A program made the position numbers and the translations under genes. The notes below the pieces were generated by a model. The model had not been told where the DNA came from and made no database searches. It saw only the letters and a list, made by a program, of their open reading frames with translations. Below, piece by piece: positions 1 to 11,900 of a DNA stretch of 64,000 nucleotides (its first letter is position 1; every line of letters begins with the position of its first letter). This DNA is from Ligustrum vulgare (lineage: Eukaryota; Streptophyta; Magnoliopsida; Lamiales; Oleaceae), in assembly GCA_963555705.1 (NCBI GenBank), contig OY743172.1, positions 26,163,446 to 26,227,445 of the forward strand, written 5' to 3'.

Positions 1-64
1 ATAAATCCAGTTGGTTTTGCAATTACCATCCCTAGCATTGAATTCCTATTATTTTCCTTTCCAG

Positions 65-2354
65 CTATCTTGTTGCTGCTACCAGTTTGCAAAGCATGTG
101 GAGCCTTGCCCTAGCAATTGTTGACATATATGCTCTTCTTGTAGGACGTCGGCTGCAGAATTATCAAGTCGTTAGTTTATTTGCTATGGGTGATGGGGTA
201 AGTCTCTGATTACCGGTTGATCTAACAAAATCAAATATTTTGACATGGCTCTCAATTGCAAGGTGTTAGACTAGTTTTCCACTGGTATGGTGCCACTTGC
301 CAGACTAGTATATGAAACTTTTGCAAATTTATGACGTGTGTTAATCTTAGAGGTGGCTGCTAAATTATGTCAACAACGGCACTCACTTCATTGACCAATG
401 TAGTACTTCGCTGTCCTAGTGCATTCATTGCCATGCTGGATGTCATCCGATAGTTTCTTTTTGCAGTTTGTGTGGAAAGGTTTCCAAGTCTATGTTCAAA
501 TTATCTGGATATTTGTAATATACGTAGAGCCTATTTGGTATAGGTAGTTTTTGGGAGAACGTATTTGAAAAGTGACTGAAAATTGTGAAAAGTGGTGGTC
601 CTGACGTCCTGTAGAAATATGTGTTTGAAATTAAATTTGAGGGAAAATTGAATTTTTTTGTATAGGAGCAAACTAGCTCTTATTCTTGGATTTAGTAATT
701 GATACAGGCATCGATAATTTAGTCATTTGTGAATTTGCTGCAATTCTCCATTGTTCACCTTTCTGATCGTAGTCTAAGGTGCTGTCTTATATACTAGACT
801 TAGTCATGTAATTTATGCGACCTTCGGAGTCATGTAAGTTATGCGACCTTCAGAAGTGGAGCCAGAAACACTATTTTTTCTTGTTTGGGGTGAAGGGTAG
901 GGGAGGATTGTAGCTCGTAAGATACCAAAATTTGCTTTGTATTTTAGCAGGGAATTTTTAAACAAAATCTTGAACAAATAACATTCAACAACACACGTAA
1001 AAATGATTCAGGAAAATAAGACTATATTTTTACCCAACTGATATTGGTCCAAGTTTTCATTGAAGTGGATTTACTTTCCAGGCTAGTGTAACGGTGTATG
1101 CAGTTCAAGTTGAGTGAAACACGTAAAGATGGAAACATTTTTAGGGTGTTATATTGCTGATTTTATATATTTCTATGAATTGGCTAAGGATATGCTTGAC
1201 AAGGTTTTTTTTTTTTCCAAACATGGGTAAATGAATGGTGGAGAAGTTGTTGTACTTGTGGGTCCTACAAAATGTGTGGGTAAAAAATAGTTTGACTAAA
1301 TGTTTTTTTTTTTTTTTTTGGATGAGGTTTTTACTATAAATTCCCAGAGTAGAAACAATGAGCCAAACATAGGCTAAAATAGACTCCAAATTTTCATTAA
1401 TTTTCATTCGGATTTGTCTTGTTGAATATTGATATTTGAGGTACTGACAATTTGTTTTGGAATCATGCTGAAGTAAAATTAAGGGCCCGTTCGGCTGGGC
1501 AATCATTGCCCCCTTATAATTCAATTTATAATGAACACAATTTTCCAAATCACTTTTTAACCACGAACATTTTCTCTCTCAAGTTTTTAACCACACATTT
1601 TACCTAGAAAAAACAATAATACACATTATAATTTTGTTGTGGCCGCCGAATAGACCCTAATCAGTTTGTACTTTGGTTTCTTGAATATATATTCAACAGA
1701 GTACATTGACATATAACTTTCTAGGACTAGCCACTTGATCTGGAAATGTATCTGCCAAACAAGTTAGATTTCTGCATGGATTTTCGATATGTATATTGTG
1801 TGTTTGTGTTTGATATTAGATTCCGCACTCCCTCCTTCATGTCTCCATTGTTTCTATCCATCTTATCATATCTAGTATTTTATCCGACATTGTTCATACT
1901 TGAACTGAAGCATGCTGATGAACTAATCCACATGCTGGGCAAGCGTGTGAGAGTTTCATTCACATTTACTTCCCCGTCATATGGTTTTCCCCATTTGCAT
2001 GTAATTGACCTCTGCTTAGCAACATGAACACCATTAATAGTCGATGATTTTCAGAGCATCAACTCTTCTATCACTTCATACTGAAGTACAATCTGATGTC
2101 AGTTGGTTTGTCAAGAAACAGAGTTCGTGCTTGTTAAAATAGATATATATATTCCGTTGCAGGTTATTTCTACCCTTACATTTGCTGCAGCCTGTGCATC
2201 TGCTGGCATCACAGTTCTCATCGGTAATGATCTCGGTGCATGTGATAGGAATCATTGCACAGAGTTTGAGACTGCTACTGCTATGGCCTTCCTTTGCTGG
2301 TTTTGTGCATTACCGTCGTTTCTGTTAAATTATTGGTCCTTGGCATCCCGATGA
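65..2354 (+). CDS. CASP-like membrane protein, group 5 (last two exons; 5' part outside window)
   Basis: Two exons are visible, 65-197 and 2163-2354, joined in phase by GTAAGT and TTGCAG borders and ending in TGA at 2352-2354. The first begins one base into a codon after CCAG, so earlier exons lie upstream of the window. The peptide shows three membrane spans of a four-span CASP-like (MARVEL-type) protein: one with [18 protein letters not shown], one with [17 protein letters not shown], and a last one ending in [10 protein letters not shown]. The AAACASAG motif and the ND-x-C-x-NHC loop match the CASPL5 group, closest to 5A-type proteins as I remember them. CASP proteins scaffold the Casparian strip membrane domain; CASPL members are plasma-membrane proteins of mostly unknown role. 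The reading frame is intact. The gene is convergent with the HD-Zip III gene. Subgroup assignment is less sure than the family. Confidence 0.9.
198..2162 (+). other. Last intron of the CASP-like gene
   Basis: This is a 1965-bp intron between the two visible exons. It contains a 175-bp Tourist-like MITE (1483-1657) and a short tandem duplication near 805-855, where a 25-26 bp unit containing TTATGCGACCTTC occurs twice. A stretch near 525-640 starts like other 'TTTGGTA' Tourist ends but I could not close it. Short open frames here have no support as exons. Confidence 0.75.
1483..1657. mobile_element. Tourist-like MITE (family 1) in CASP-like intron
   Basis: The 175-bp element begins GGGCCCGTTCGGC and ends GCCGAATAGACCC, giving imperfect terminal inverted repeats. 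It is flanked by TAA at 1480-1482 and 1658-1660, the 3-bp TWA duplication typical of PIF/Harbinger Tourist elements. The core holds the 'TTTTTAACCAC...TTTTCTCTC' motif that recurs in many repeats of this window. Confidence 0.8.
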
Positions 2355-3720
2355 AGAGCAAAATTGATACTAAGAATGGATTGTAAGATTTATCTGAAGA
2401 TTTTGTGAATCTATGTAATTTTTTCTGCTGGTGTTGGTCGTTGATGTATATAACTCAAATTGATGCTGCTATATTTCCTCGTAACACTGTAAATGTGACA
2501 TTTTGTTTCCATGTGTTGAAGGTTTTCTTTTGGCGTGTTCCGTCATAATTCTCAAATTAATGGAGCTATTGCAGGACCCCTCTCACTACCAGTTTCAGGG
2601 TAGGATGCTCAAACAATCTACACATTCCACATTGTAATGGAGTTTTAAACAAGTTACTTCTAAGTAACTTTTAGATTTAGCCAAACATGATGCTTGTACA
2701 TTAGACAAGCACGATCCAGATCAATGGCTGAGAGCTCTGCTTGCATTTTTGCAAGTCAAAACGGTTCAATATCATCTATATAAACCTTGGGACAGTTCTT
2801 AAAAGCTACATCCCATGGACTTGGAGATGGGAGGGAAAAAATATTACAGGTATGTTTGACCTGACTTTAGCTTTTACTCAATGTAAAAGAGCTTTTTGGG
2901 ACCTTATTTTTGTATGAAAATTAATTTAAAGTGCTTAGGAAGGAAGTTACGGCTTCTTCTAAAAACTGGTCTGCCTAGAAGAAGTTCTATAAAATTAACT
3001 AAATGGATCTAAAAACTACTTTTGAATCTCAAAAGCTCTTTTTGACTTTCCAAAAACCATGCAGTTTATTTAGTACCATTATCTAGAAGAGGTGATTCAT
3101 TGCAAGAGAGTTTCAAGTTAAGGTTAATCTAAATCTTATCTCTAATAATCAAATCAAGGATTTAAAAAGGGTCAAGTGAGAACAGACTTCAACATTTTAT
3201 GTAAATCTGAATTTTGCATTTTTAATTCTTCAAAATTTTAAACCAAACGGTTTAAAATCTCTTTGAAAACTTTCCAAATTAGACCATTTCGTTTCCTAAA
3301 CCATTGTTAGCGATTTGATCCGATTGAAAAATGCGGCTTGTCAACAAATAATTCCAAATGAGTTCAAAGTTACTTGTTCCTTTACAATTTCGAGTTAAAA
3401 TGTGCGCTTTATGGTTTGTAATGATAGTGTTTTATGATTGAGTGTCTTTTGTGTTGTTGCAAAATTAAAGATGTGAACTTTAGTGCAAAAGATTGCATTG
3501 AAAAGTGGAAATTATAGCCCAATAGATTTTGAAAATCAACAATTCAAAAATAAGTTTGTAAGTTTTTAGTACAATAATTAGGTATTAATTCATTTTTAAA
3601 ATATTAATTAATAATATTACCCTACATCCTATCTACCCACTCTCACCCAATCCAAAATGTTTTACGTTCAATCTCACACTGGCAGTGCGCGATGTCGTCA
3701 ATCTGACATTTTCAATCAAG
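2355..3720. other. Downstream flank of CASP-like gene, no gene seen
   Basis: This contains the presumed 3' UTR of the CASP-like gene and AT-rich intergenic sequence. I see no coding exon. The part near 2860-3060 has oppositely oriented AGCTTTT/AAAGAGC motifs, suggesting a decayed MITE that I could not delimit. Confidence 0.5.
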
Positions 3721-3724
3721 GAAA

Positions 3725-4680
3725 ATGGATATTTCAAGGTCTGAAGTCACTAATACTATGGATCAGCGGCACTACTTGCCAATACGGTGGTTAGTAATGG
3801 TGTTTGAAGGTGGTGTTGGCTGGGTTGGTAGCGATTTTGGGCGGGGAGCAGGCTGTGGAGGAGACGGTAATGTGATGAAATTGTGGTGGTCCTCTTCTGT
3901 TTTGATGGTGGGGATGGAGCTGGTATGGTTGTTTCGGTGGCTACGGTGGTTCGGTCGACGTGGTGATGGTCGTGTGTAGTGCAATGTGAGCAATGCAGGT
4001 GGTTGGCGACAATGAGGTGGTTATGGTTGGGCATGCATTTCGAAGCTTCAACAAAGGTGGTTTCTGGTTTGATGGTTTTAGTTGTGGTGGTGGATGACAG
4101 TGGTGGTGCGGTGGTTTCAGTAGTGATGGTGAGGTGGTGGTGTTGTGGTTTCAATGGTGACGGTGAGATGGTGGTGCGATGGTTTTAGTTGTGATGGTGA
4201 GATGGTGGTGCATGATTTCAGTGGTAGTAGAGAGATTACAATTGTTAGTTGGTGGTCGTTGAGTTCACACATTTGAGTCACAAGTCATAGGTGATAGGTC
4301 ATGGGTTGCATGTTCAAATAATGGGTCACGTCTCATATATTCAATCATAGGCTACACGTGTTGGGTTCCATGTTCGGATCACAGGTCACATGTTCACGAT
4401 CCACACTTCATGTCGCATGTCCACAATCCAAAAGAACTGGCCATTGAATAGTTCATGTCACAGGTTACGATCCATACTTCAAGTCGCATATCGAATTTTA
4501 AGGTCACACATGTCACGGTCCATATGTTGGAAGTCACACGTAATAGGTCACAAGCCATAAAAACCCCTTGGTCACATATCAATTATCATAGGACACATAT
4601 TCAAGAGAATTGATCACGCTTAATAGTTCATGTCACAATCCATATTTCAGGTCACATATCGTATTTAAGGATTGAGAGAC
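3725..4680. repeat. GGTGGT-rich plus GTCAC-rich degenerate repeat
   Basis: From about 3780 to 4260 the plus strand is dominated by GGTGGT/GATGGTG motifs. From about 4260 to 4680 it is dominated by short words such as GGTCACA, CATGTTC and GTCACAGG. The same two-part composition occurs in reverse order on the opposite strand at 62830-63330. Open frames across it follow from the low stop content of such repeats and are not called as genes. Confidence 0.55.
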
Positions 4681-5482
4681 ACCATCCACTAAATTTTCTC
4701 CCACGAAAATAAACCTTTGTTTTTCTTTTAAGATCTTAGAAATGGTACTGTGGGAATGAACCAGAGCATGTCAAAGTGATCCAGGAAATTGAGAGAGGTG
4801 ATCCACTACCAAGACTCAGGAGTTACAAGGATATTTAAGGATATTTCTAAGGTTGAGAAAAAAAAAATGGGGTTCAAAGTGATAAAAGAGAAGAATTTGG
4901 CAAGGGCACCTGCAAATTTGTGGTGGAGCAGGCTTAAAATGGGGAGGATTGCACACTTGAGGAATCACTTATTAGTTACAATTCTTGTTTGGGTTGGGAT
5001 TGCTCCAAATGGTGGTTTTGATGTGCACAAGATGCATTTTGTCATTGCGGATGACCATAGTATGGGCAGTGAGAGCGGAATTTTCACTCCTATGCATATG
5101 ATTCTCTACAAAATCCCAAATTTAAGTCAAATTGATATTTTGGGGCTGTAGTTTCATTTGGTTGCTTATTTGAATATTTTTCATCATTTTTGTTCTTTAG
5201 AGTTTGATATGCGGTAGAAAATATAAATTCTTGTTTTCCTTAATCAATTGTATCAATCATGTCATAGATGGTGGTAATTGCAGTGGTGTAGCTGTGAAAT
5301 TATGTCAAAGATGGTGGTTGCTTTTTGTTGTGGCAACGGTAGTTGTGGAGTGATAGCAATGGTACGTCAGAGGAGGTAGTGGTTGTTGTTGATTGTTGTG
5401 ACGAAGCACAATCTTTTCAGAAGATTCGAACGAAAATGGGTAGGACAATTTGTATAATATATTAGTTCTATTATTAAAAACC
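4681..5482. other. Intergenic region with one unassigned 120-residue open frame
   Basis: An open frame on the plus strand at 4789-5151 encodes 120 residues that I do not recognise, with no signal peptide or conserved motif. It lies inside a repeat-rich tract (GTGGTGG motifs resume at 5265-5400) and has no visible gene context. It is recorded as unexplained, not as a supported gene. Confidence 0.3.
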
Positions 5483-5574
5483 TGATTTTTGGAGTTTTAA
5501 ACTAATTTTTTACATTTGAAATGTGACATGATTTTTGGAGTTTCAAACTAATTTTTTACATTTGAAATGTGACA
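5483..5574. repeat. 46-bp tandem duplication
   Basis: Two adjacent 46-bp units (5483-5528, 5529-5574) both start TGATTTTTGGAGTTT and end ATGTGACA, with one clear substitution (T/C). It sits just beyond the 3' end of the REVOLUTA-type gene. Confidence 0.85.
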
Positions 5575-5627
5575 TTGTAACCACATGATTTGTATATTTG
5601 AAAAACTAATGACAAAATTTGAGCTTT

Positions 5628-5633
5628 TTTATT
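5628..5633 (-). terminator. Candidate polyadenylation signal of the HD-Zip III gene
   Basis: AATAAA on the minus strand, about 290 nt past the stop codon at 5922. Plant poly(A) signals are degenerate, so this is only a plausible 3' end. Confidence 0.4.
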
Positions 5634-5921
5634 TAAGTTTAATTTTCAACATAAGTAAAATCAAAACCCTTGAACGGGGAAGAATCCCACGAGAAGACCT
5701 TGAAGAGATAATCCATCTACCATCTAAAAATACACCAGGAGACGTAAGCATTAGAATTTACAAAAATGAGCATAAAACAAACTTTAACTACAGAAAAAAA
5801 ATTGCAAACCCAGGGGTTTATACATTACAAAACTTTGGAATTTTCATCAATCTTTTATATCACACATCTTTCGTATACCTGCCAAAATATCACTTCTCGA
5901 TATCAGGAACAGCATCAACTT

Positions 5922-8900
5922 CTAGACGAAAGACCAGTTAACAAAAGAAAAGGCAAGACAGTGGAGGGTATTCTCGTCAGCCGTAAAGACTTTCCACACG
6001 ATCGCTTGTTCGTATGAAATATGGCGGCCCATTGTCGACATGCATATACCACCAGGCAAGTAAGCAAATCCCTGAAACATGTTATATAGAGTTGATTATA
6101 TTCAATAACACAATCTTCTACAGAGAAAGTAGTCACATGTAGGGGTGGACAAAATAATCGAATCAGACCAGACCAGACCAGACCAGAACCAAACCAAACC
6201 AAGCGGTTTGGTTCGGTTCTACATAAAAAAAATAATGATTTGGTTCTTAGAATCAAGAACCATTCGGTTTTGCTTCTGGTTCCGGTTCTCTTTCCAGAAC
6301 CAGAACCAGAACCAAGAACCAAACTATATATATATATTTTACAAAGTGGATATTCATCTCACCAAAAAATTAAAATCTAAAATTATAAATGTGAAATGTA
6401 CAAATATGTTATTTAACATACATTTTATCTCATTTCATATTAGACAAAGATTTTAAATCATAAATCTAAATTCTAATTCCAATTCGTTTTTTTTCTTTTT
6501 AATTATAAATACGCATTCACACTGCTTTACTTACATTCCTATAACACAACAATCGTTGCACTCCTTAGTTACCATCAATGACAATGATGTTTATTTTTTA
6601 AAATTTATGTATATATAAACATCGACCCAATTCATCAATTCTCAAGAGTTAACCCAAACTCAAATTGCAAATTACATCCCTAACTCACAAGGCACCACGG
6701 TAGAATGAGATTCAGATCTTATTAGTAATCTGTAACTATAAGTCTAAACTGCCTTTATGTTCGATTCTCTAAATTTCAACAGGTCGACGAGCTTCCTTCA
6801 GACTAGTTTCTTCTTCTTTGACTTAGAATAACATGTTACTTTTTCTAAATCTTTGTTTTGTTAACTAAAAATTTCATTTTCTATTTAGTAATGATGTAGA
6901 TGGATTCTAATGAAGAAGCGGATATAAACAGGTTTTAATTTACATTTATTATTTAAAAATTCAAGTAATGGTCTCAGAACCAAACCAGACCAAACTAGAA
7001 CCGAGCGGTTTGGTTCCGGTTTGGTTCCATATCTTTGAAAAAACCAATTGGTTCCATTAGTAAAAAACCATCGGTTTACGATTTGGTTTGGTTCTTCTAG
7101 AACCAGAACCAAACCGAACCACGTTCACCCCTAGTCACATGAAATAACTCGAATCAAGTGTGGATAAATTAAGGAATCGAATATAGAAGAGACGATACAA
7201 AGAAATGAAAGGGTTGTCGGACTTTCTTTATAGCGAAAAGAACATTTTAGCCACGAAAAATACCTGTTGCATTATCTTGGCGAATTCCGAAAAAAATGCC
7301 TTCCGCCCAGCATCGTCGAATATCTTATCCAATGTAATATCTTGTAAAGCCACTAGAGTAGTCTCCAGCATGTCAAGCCCAGCCTGGTTTGCGAATATGA
7401 AAACTGGCAGCGCCTGCTACACCAAACCCGAGAGAAAAATAAAACAAAGTTGAATGAATATCTTTAGTTTTTACGCAGATTATGATTTTCCGATACTCAA
7501 TAATATAAATTACATTACCAAAGAATAAGCATATAAATTCAGAAACACGATACCTTCAACGAGCAGCACAATATGGCATCTTGGTGATGCCATAGAGTTT
7601 TCAATATTGATTCACCCTCTGTAGGGTCAGCCCTCACCAATTCCGTTCCCACGTGGAAACTGCAAATGCAAAAATAAATGATATAAGATAAATAAACAAA
7701 ACGTCCACGCCACACCACTCCATCGTCAAACCAACAAAAGAATACACTTTTTTTCTTTTTGAAGGGGTCGTCTCTTGTCAGAAAGGAAACACGTTTATAA
7801 ATTTGCTCATTGTCTTCAACATGCCCTCTCACTTGAGAGCACGTCCATAATTTTTATGTGGATGACCGCAAAAGATGAAATCAGGACCTTTGCGTGCTCG
7901 ATTACAATGTGGATCCATCTCATCTAAAAGCTCAAGTGGTTAGAGCTCAGAGTCTACTCATTTATTTTCTTACATTGTCTCCAATCCAACATGCTTGACC
8001 TTGATGGTGGTGGTTCAATTTATTTTAGAGATCTGACATGATTTGCCATGGGGGGAAATGATAGGAGGCTTGGAACTCCAGAAAAGTCGAAATAACGAGC
8101 AGAACTTACCAGTAGCTCTGGCAGATCCAATGAGCTAGCGTAAGAGCTTCTGGAGAGCCTGGGGATAGCTTCGCCCCCAGTGTAGGGCTCAATCCTGACG
8201 GTGATATGGCCATAGCAACCCTCTGAACAGAGGAAATCACACTGCGAACATACTGACGTGCCATTGCAGCAACATTGTCCTGTAGATTGCTCTCAAAAGG
8301 GAATTGGAAGGCAATAGTCAATACAGATCGTGCACTACATGACGATGATGCATTTCCTGCGCCATGGTTTGTTTCTGGACCGACCTCAAGGCTGGATGTC
8401 AAATCTAGTGTTCTTTGTGCAGTCAATGTATCCTGTGAGCCCCCCTGAATGCATAATTAATTATTTATTATCCGGTATACTGCACAAAAACTAAAACATA
8501 ACAATAGCTATTTGACATATTATAAGCATGTTTGGCAAGCTTAAAAGTAATAGTTATTTTTAACTGAAGTTTTAATCTCATCTTAATCTTAATCTTAATT
8601 CTTAATTAGAATAGTCATCACCAAAATACACATATAGTTTTCCGCCAAAAAGACTTGCTAAATTTGGAAAGTTTTTGCTAAAAAAATAGTATATTAAATA
8701 TTTTAGCAATTATTATTTTACACGTCATTAATTGCATTGACATCTATGCTATTAATAACATCAAATGTTATTTTTTCTATTTTATTATTATTCTCTTAAT
8801 AATTATTGTATTATGTTGAAATCGAAAAATATGTAACATGAGTATCAAATTAAAGATCACATTGAAAAGTTTAACGCAAGCTAACAATTAAAATTGTAAA

Positions 8901-11900
8901 TATATTGTCCATAAAATCATATCAAATCAAAAATTAAAGATAAAATCTTATTTTATATTTTTCCTCAATATCTAATTCTTTTAAATTATCTTAATCTATA
9001 TCTGTATCTATATTTATATCTACATCTATATATATATAAACAAACTCTTTACCAAAAATAACACACACTTTCCGCCAAAATGTACTTACTAAATTTGGTA
9101 AGATTTTGCCAAAAACACAAGAATTAAAAAATAAATAAAAAATGATTGCATTTTGGAAAGTGTAATGATTGCAAATTTGAATTACACTTTTGAGTACTAC
9201 ATTCATTTGTTCCCCAAAAAAAAAAAAAAAAAAAGCCTTTTTGAACACTGTTAAATTATATAAAATATAATGGTAGTTAAATTTTTTTGTTTAAAAACAA
9301 AGAATGTGCTTTTTTCGAGGTAAAAATTAGTGATTGAAAAGTTTGAGAGAAAAAATGTGATTAAAAATTAGTGTAAAAGCGTGTTCTTTAAAAATATTTT
9401 TTCAAACAGAGATGCTTCGTTCCAATTCCAAAAAATGACAATTTAAAAATGTTTTTTTTTAACAAATTTGTTTTTACTTAATAGGATAATTGATTTTAAT
9501 ATAACTATTAATCTCATTATGTAACTTCAATTTTTTTTTTTTTTTTTTGTGAAAAATGTGAAAAAATTACATCAAAAGCATCACAAGTCTAATTTAAAAA
9601 ATAAATAGATAATTATCTATTGTTATAAAAAAGTATTCAACATCCATAATTTAAAAATTTTGTTAAATTAATTAAAAAAAAAAAGATTATTCAAAAATAT
9701 TCATCTTAATCATAATGTAACTAATTTGGTAAAGTAACATTAAATTATTTCTAAAGATGTAAAATTATATAATAAAATGATTTGAAAAACATTTAAATAA
9801 CCTGAAAATGTTTTAGTTTAAAGAACGAAAAATGTTTCAGTTTATTTAAAGAACTTAAGAACATTCCTTATATTGTGTATTTTTTTATAAGTTTTACAAT
9901 TAGATTATATAAAAAAAAATAAAAAATTAAATGACTAATCCAGAAATTTTCTTTCAAATCGAATAATTTCATACTCTATTGAATATAATTTTCCGTCATA
10001 TGTAATGACAATTAACAAGAGTTAGAAGTAATCACTCTCGCATGTTGGAATATATTTGAAAAATCCTATGGATAACTATCGGTATTAAAATTATGTTTAA
10101 GCATGTGTTTGATAAACTTGCAAAAATGGTTTATAAACCATTTTATAAACCACACAATTTTTCAAACCATTTTTTTAACCATACATATTATTGTATTATC
10201 TTGAAGTCAAAAAATATGTAATATAGGCGTTTTTAACCATACATATTATTGTATTATCTTTGAAGTCAAAAAATATGTAATATAGGCGTCAACTCGAAAA
10301 TCTCAACAAGAGATTTAATACAATATAACAAGTGAGAGCAAACTGTAAAAACATTGTCCATAAAATCGCCCAAAAGATCAAATGTCAAAGTTTTAGTCTA
10401 TATTTTTACTTCATTTTAAATTAAATCATTTAATATATATAATACTCCGTGTTCAGAAAACCTGAAATGAAAGAGGCAACAGGTCAAGGATCAGAATATT
10501 GAATCGGGGTCGAATCGATTTTAATTAATTAAAAAATAAATAGTTATTTCAAAGATCAGAAAATTTTCTAAAAACAATTATTTTACAAATAAAACGACAT
10601 TTACTCACTTGAAGTAAAATTAAATAAACAAAAAATAAAACAATAATATTCTTTACCAATTCAAAGCAAATATAGATTTATGGTTGTTAATTTTATTTAT
10701 TAAATTTTGTTTCAAAATAATTTAATATATAAAAAAAAAGATAAAAATAACTTATTTAAAAAAAGAAAGTTTCGAACAAATAAATAGTAAATAAAACTAT
10801 TTTTTTTTTTAAAGAGAAACAATTTTTAAAAGGAAAAAAAATCTTATAATGATCATAATTTCTTATTTTTTATTAGTTTTGTAAATGTTGCATTTCCTAT
10901 TTTGATTACTTTTTTTTAAGTTTTGAATTCGATAATATTTTGTATAAAAATGTTATTGTATTATGTTTTTATTTGATAAGATTATATAATTAATATATAT
11001 TTTCATAAATTTTGATCGAAATCACTATCACAAATATATTCCCGTCCATCGCATGGGTGAAAATACTAGTTTTTTATAACATGTCTAGATATTTTTACTT
11101 ATTTCATACTTTTAAGTAATAAAAGTCAACTATTTTGAAAATAGCTTTTACCTTATTGTCAAACTATCTTACTTATTTTCCATCTTTGACCAATAAAAAG
11201 AATTATATATTTAAAAATCCGTTCATCTACTTGTAAGTAAAAATTTTGAGCTTATGAAAGCAGCATGCTCTATATCTATTATCTAGAGCACCTCTGGGTT
11301 GGCTTATGAGCTTTACTTAAAAGAACAAGCACGGTGTCTCGATATTTATTCTTTCCTTTTACGTAAGCTAAAGCAAAACCAAACATGCTCTTATCATCCA
11401 TGTTTCTAACACGAGTTGAAGTTGATATGAGGTCATTTAGTTTGCGCGATTGACAAGAAACAGGGTATTAAATTCCCACCAAAAACCAAGTTTCAAAGAG
11501 ATAGCTAAAGTGACAGGGTAAATATTTGAGACAGAGAGAATGGACGTAGATGCAGAGGAAAGTTTTAACTCAACTGGTTTTGAATCGAGCGGAATTATGC
11601 GAAAACCAGAGGGCACTAGTGGTGCATCATCAGGAAACATCTCATCGATTGGAGCAAAAATCAGCTCAGAGCAGGCTCCCACTGCATTCTCGTCAACCCC
11701 GCTGCACATCTGCAGTTAAAATTAACTCAAGTTTATACTTCCGTTTGGCACTGAGTGGTTGCTCCATGGTTTATTTACAAGACATTAAGATACAGAAGAA
11801 TTCACCTGCAAAAGGTGAATGTCCCTTGAGATAAAAGCATCTTCTTGACCAAGAGAGTGTCCTTCCAGCCGAATCACCTCAAGCATCTGGAATAAAAGAT

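Larger units (their letters stand above)
8445..11574 (-). other. Intron 14 of REV-type gene (3.1 kb), AT-rich and repeat-filled
   Basis: This is by far the longest intron of the gene. It holds repeated 'TTTCCGCCAAAA' words (near 8639 and 9069), a 58/59-bp tandem duplication (10173-10289), a Helitron-like 3' end (to 11069), and several Tourist-like core fragments ('TTTTTAACCA', near 10120-10190). No coding frame is supported. Confidence 0.7.

Noticed and set aside
4789..5151. Open frame of 120 residues between the two host genes
   Set aside because: No recognisable domain, repeat-rich surroundings and no splice or promoter context; kept only as an unexplained frame.
5915..6322. Longer minus-strand open frame over the last REV exon
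   Set aside because: Wrong frame: the real exon 18 (6071-5922) uses another frame ending in FVNWSFV; the long frame runs into the hAT MITE.
7539..7832. Minus-strand frame starting upstream of REV exon 16
   Set aside because: Only 7659-7554 is exon; the rest is read-through into introns.
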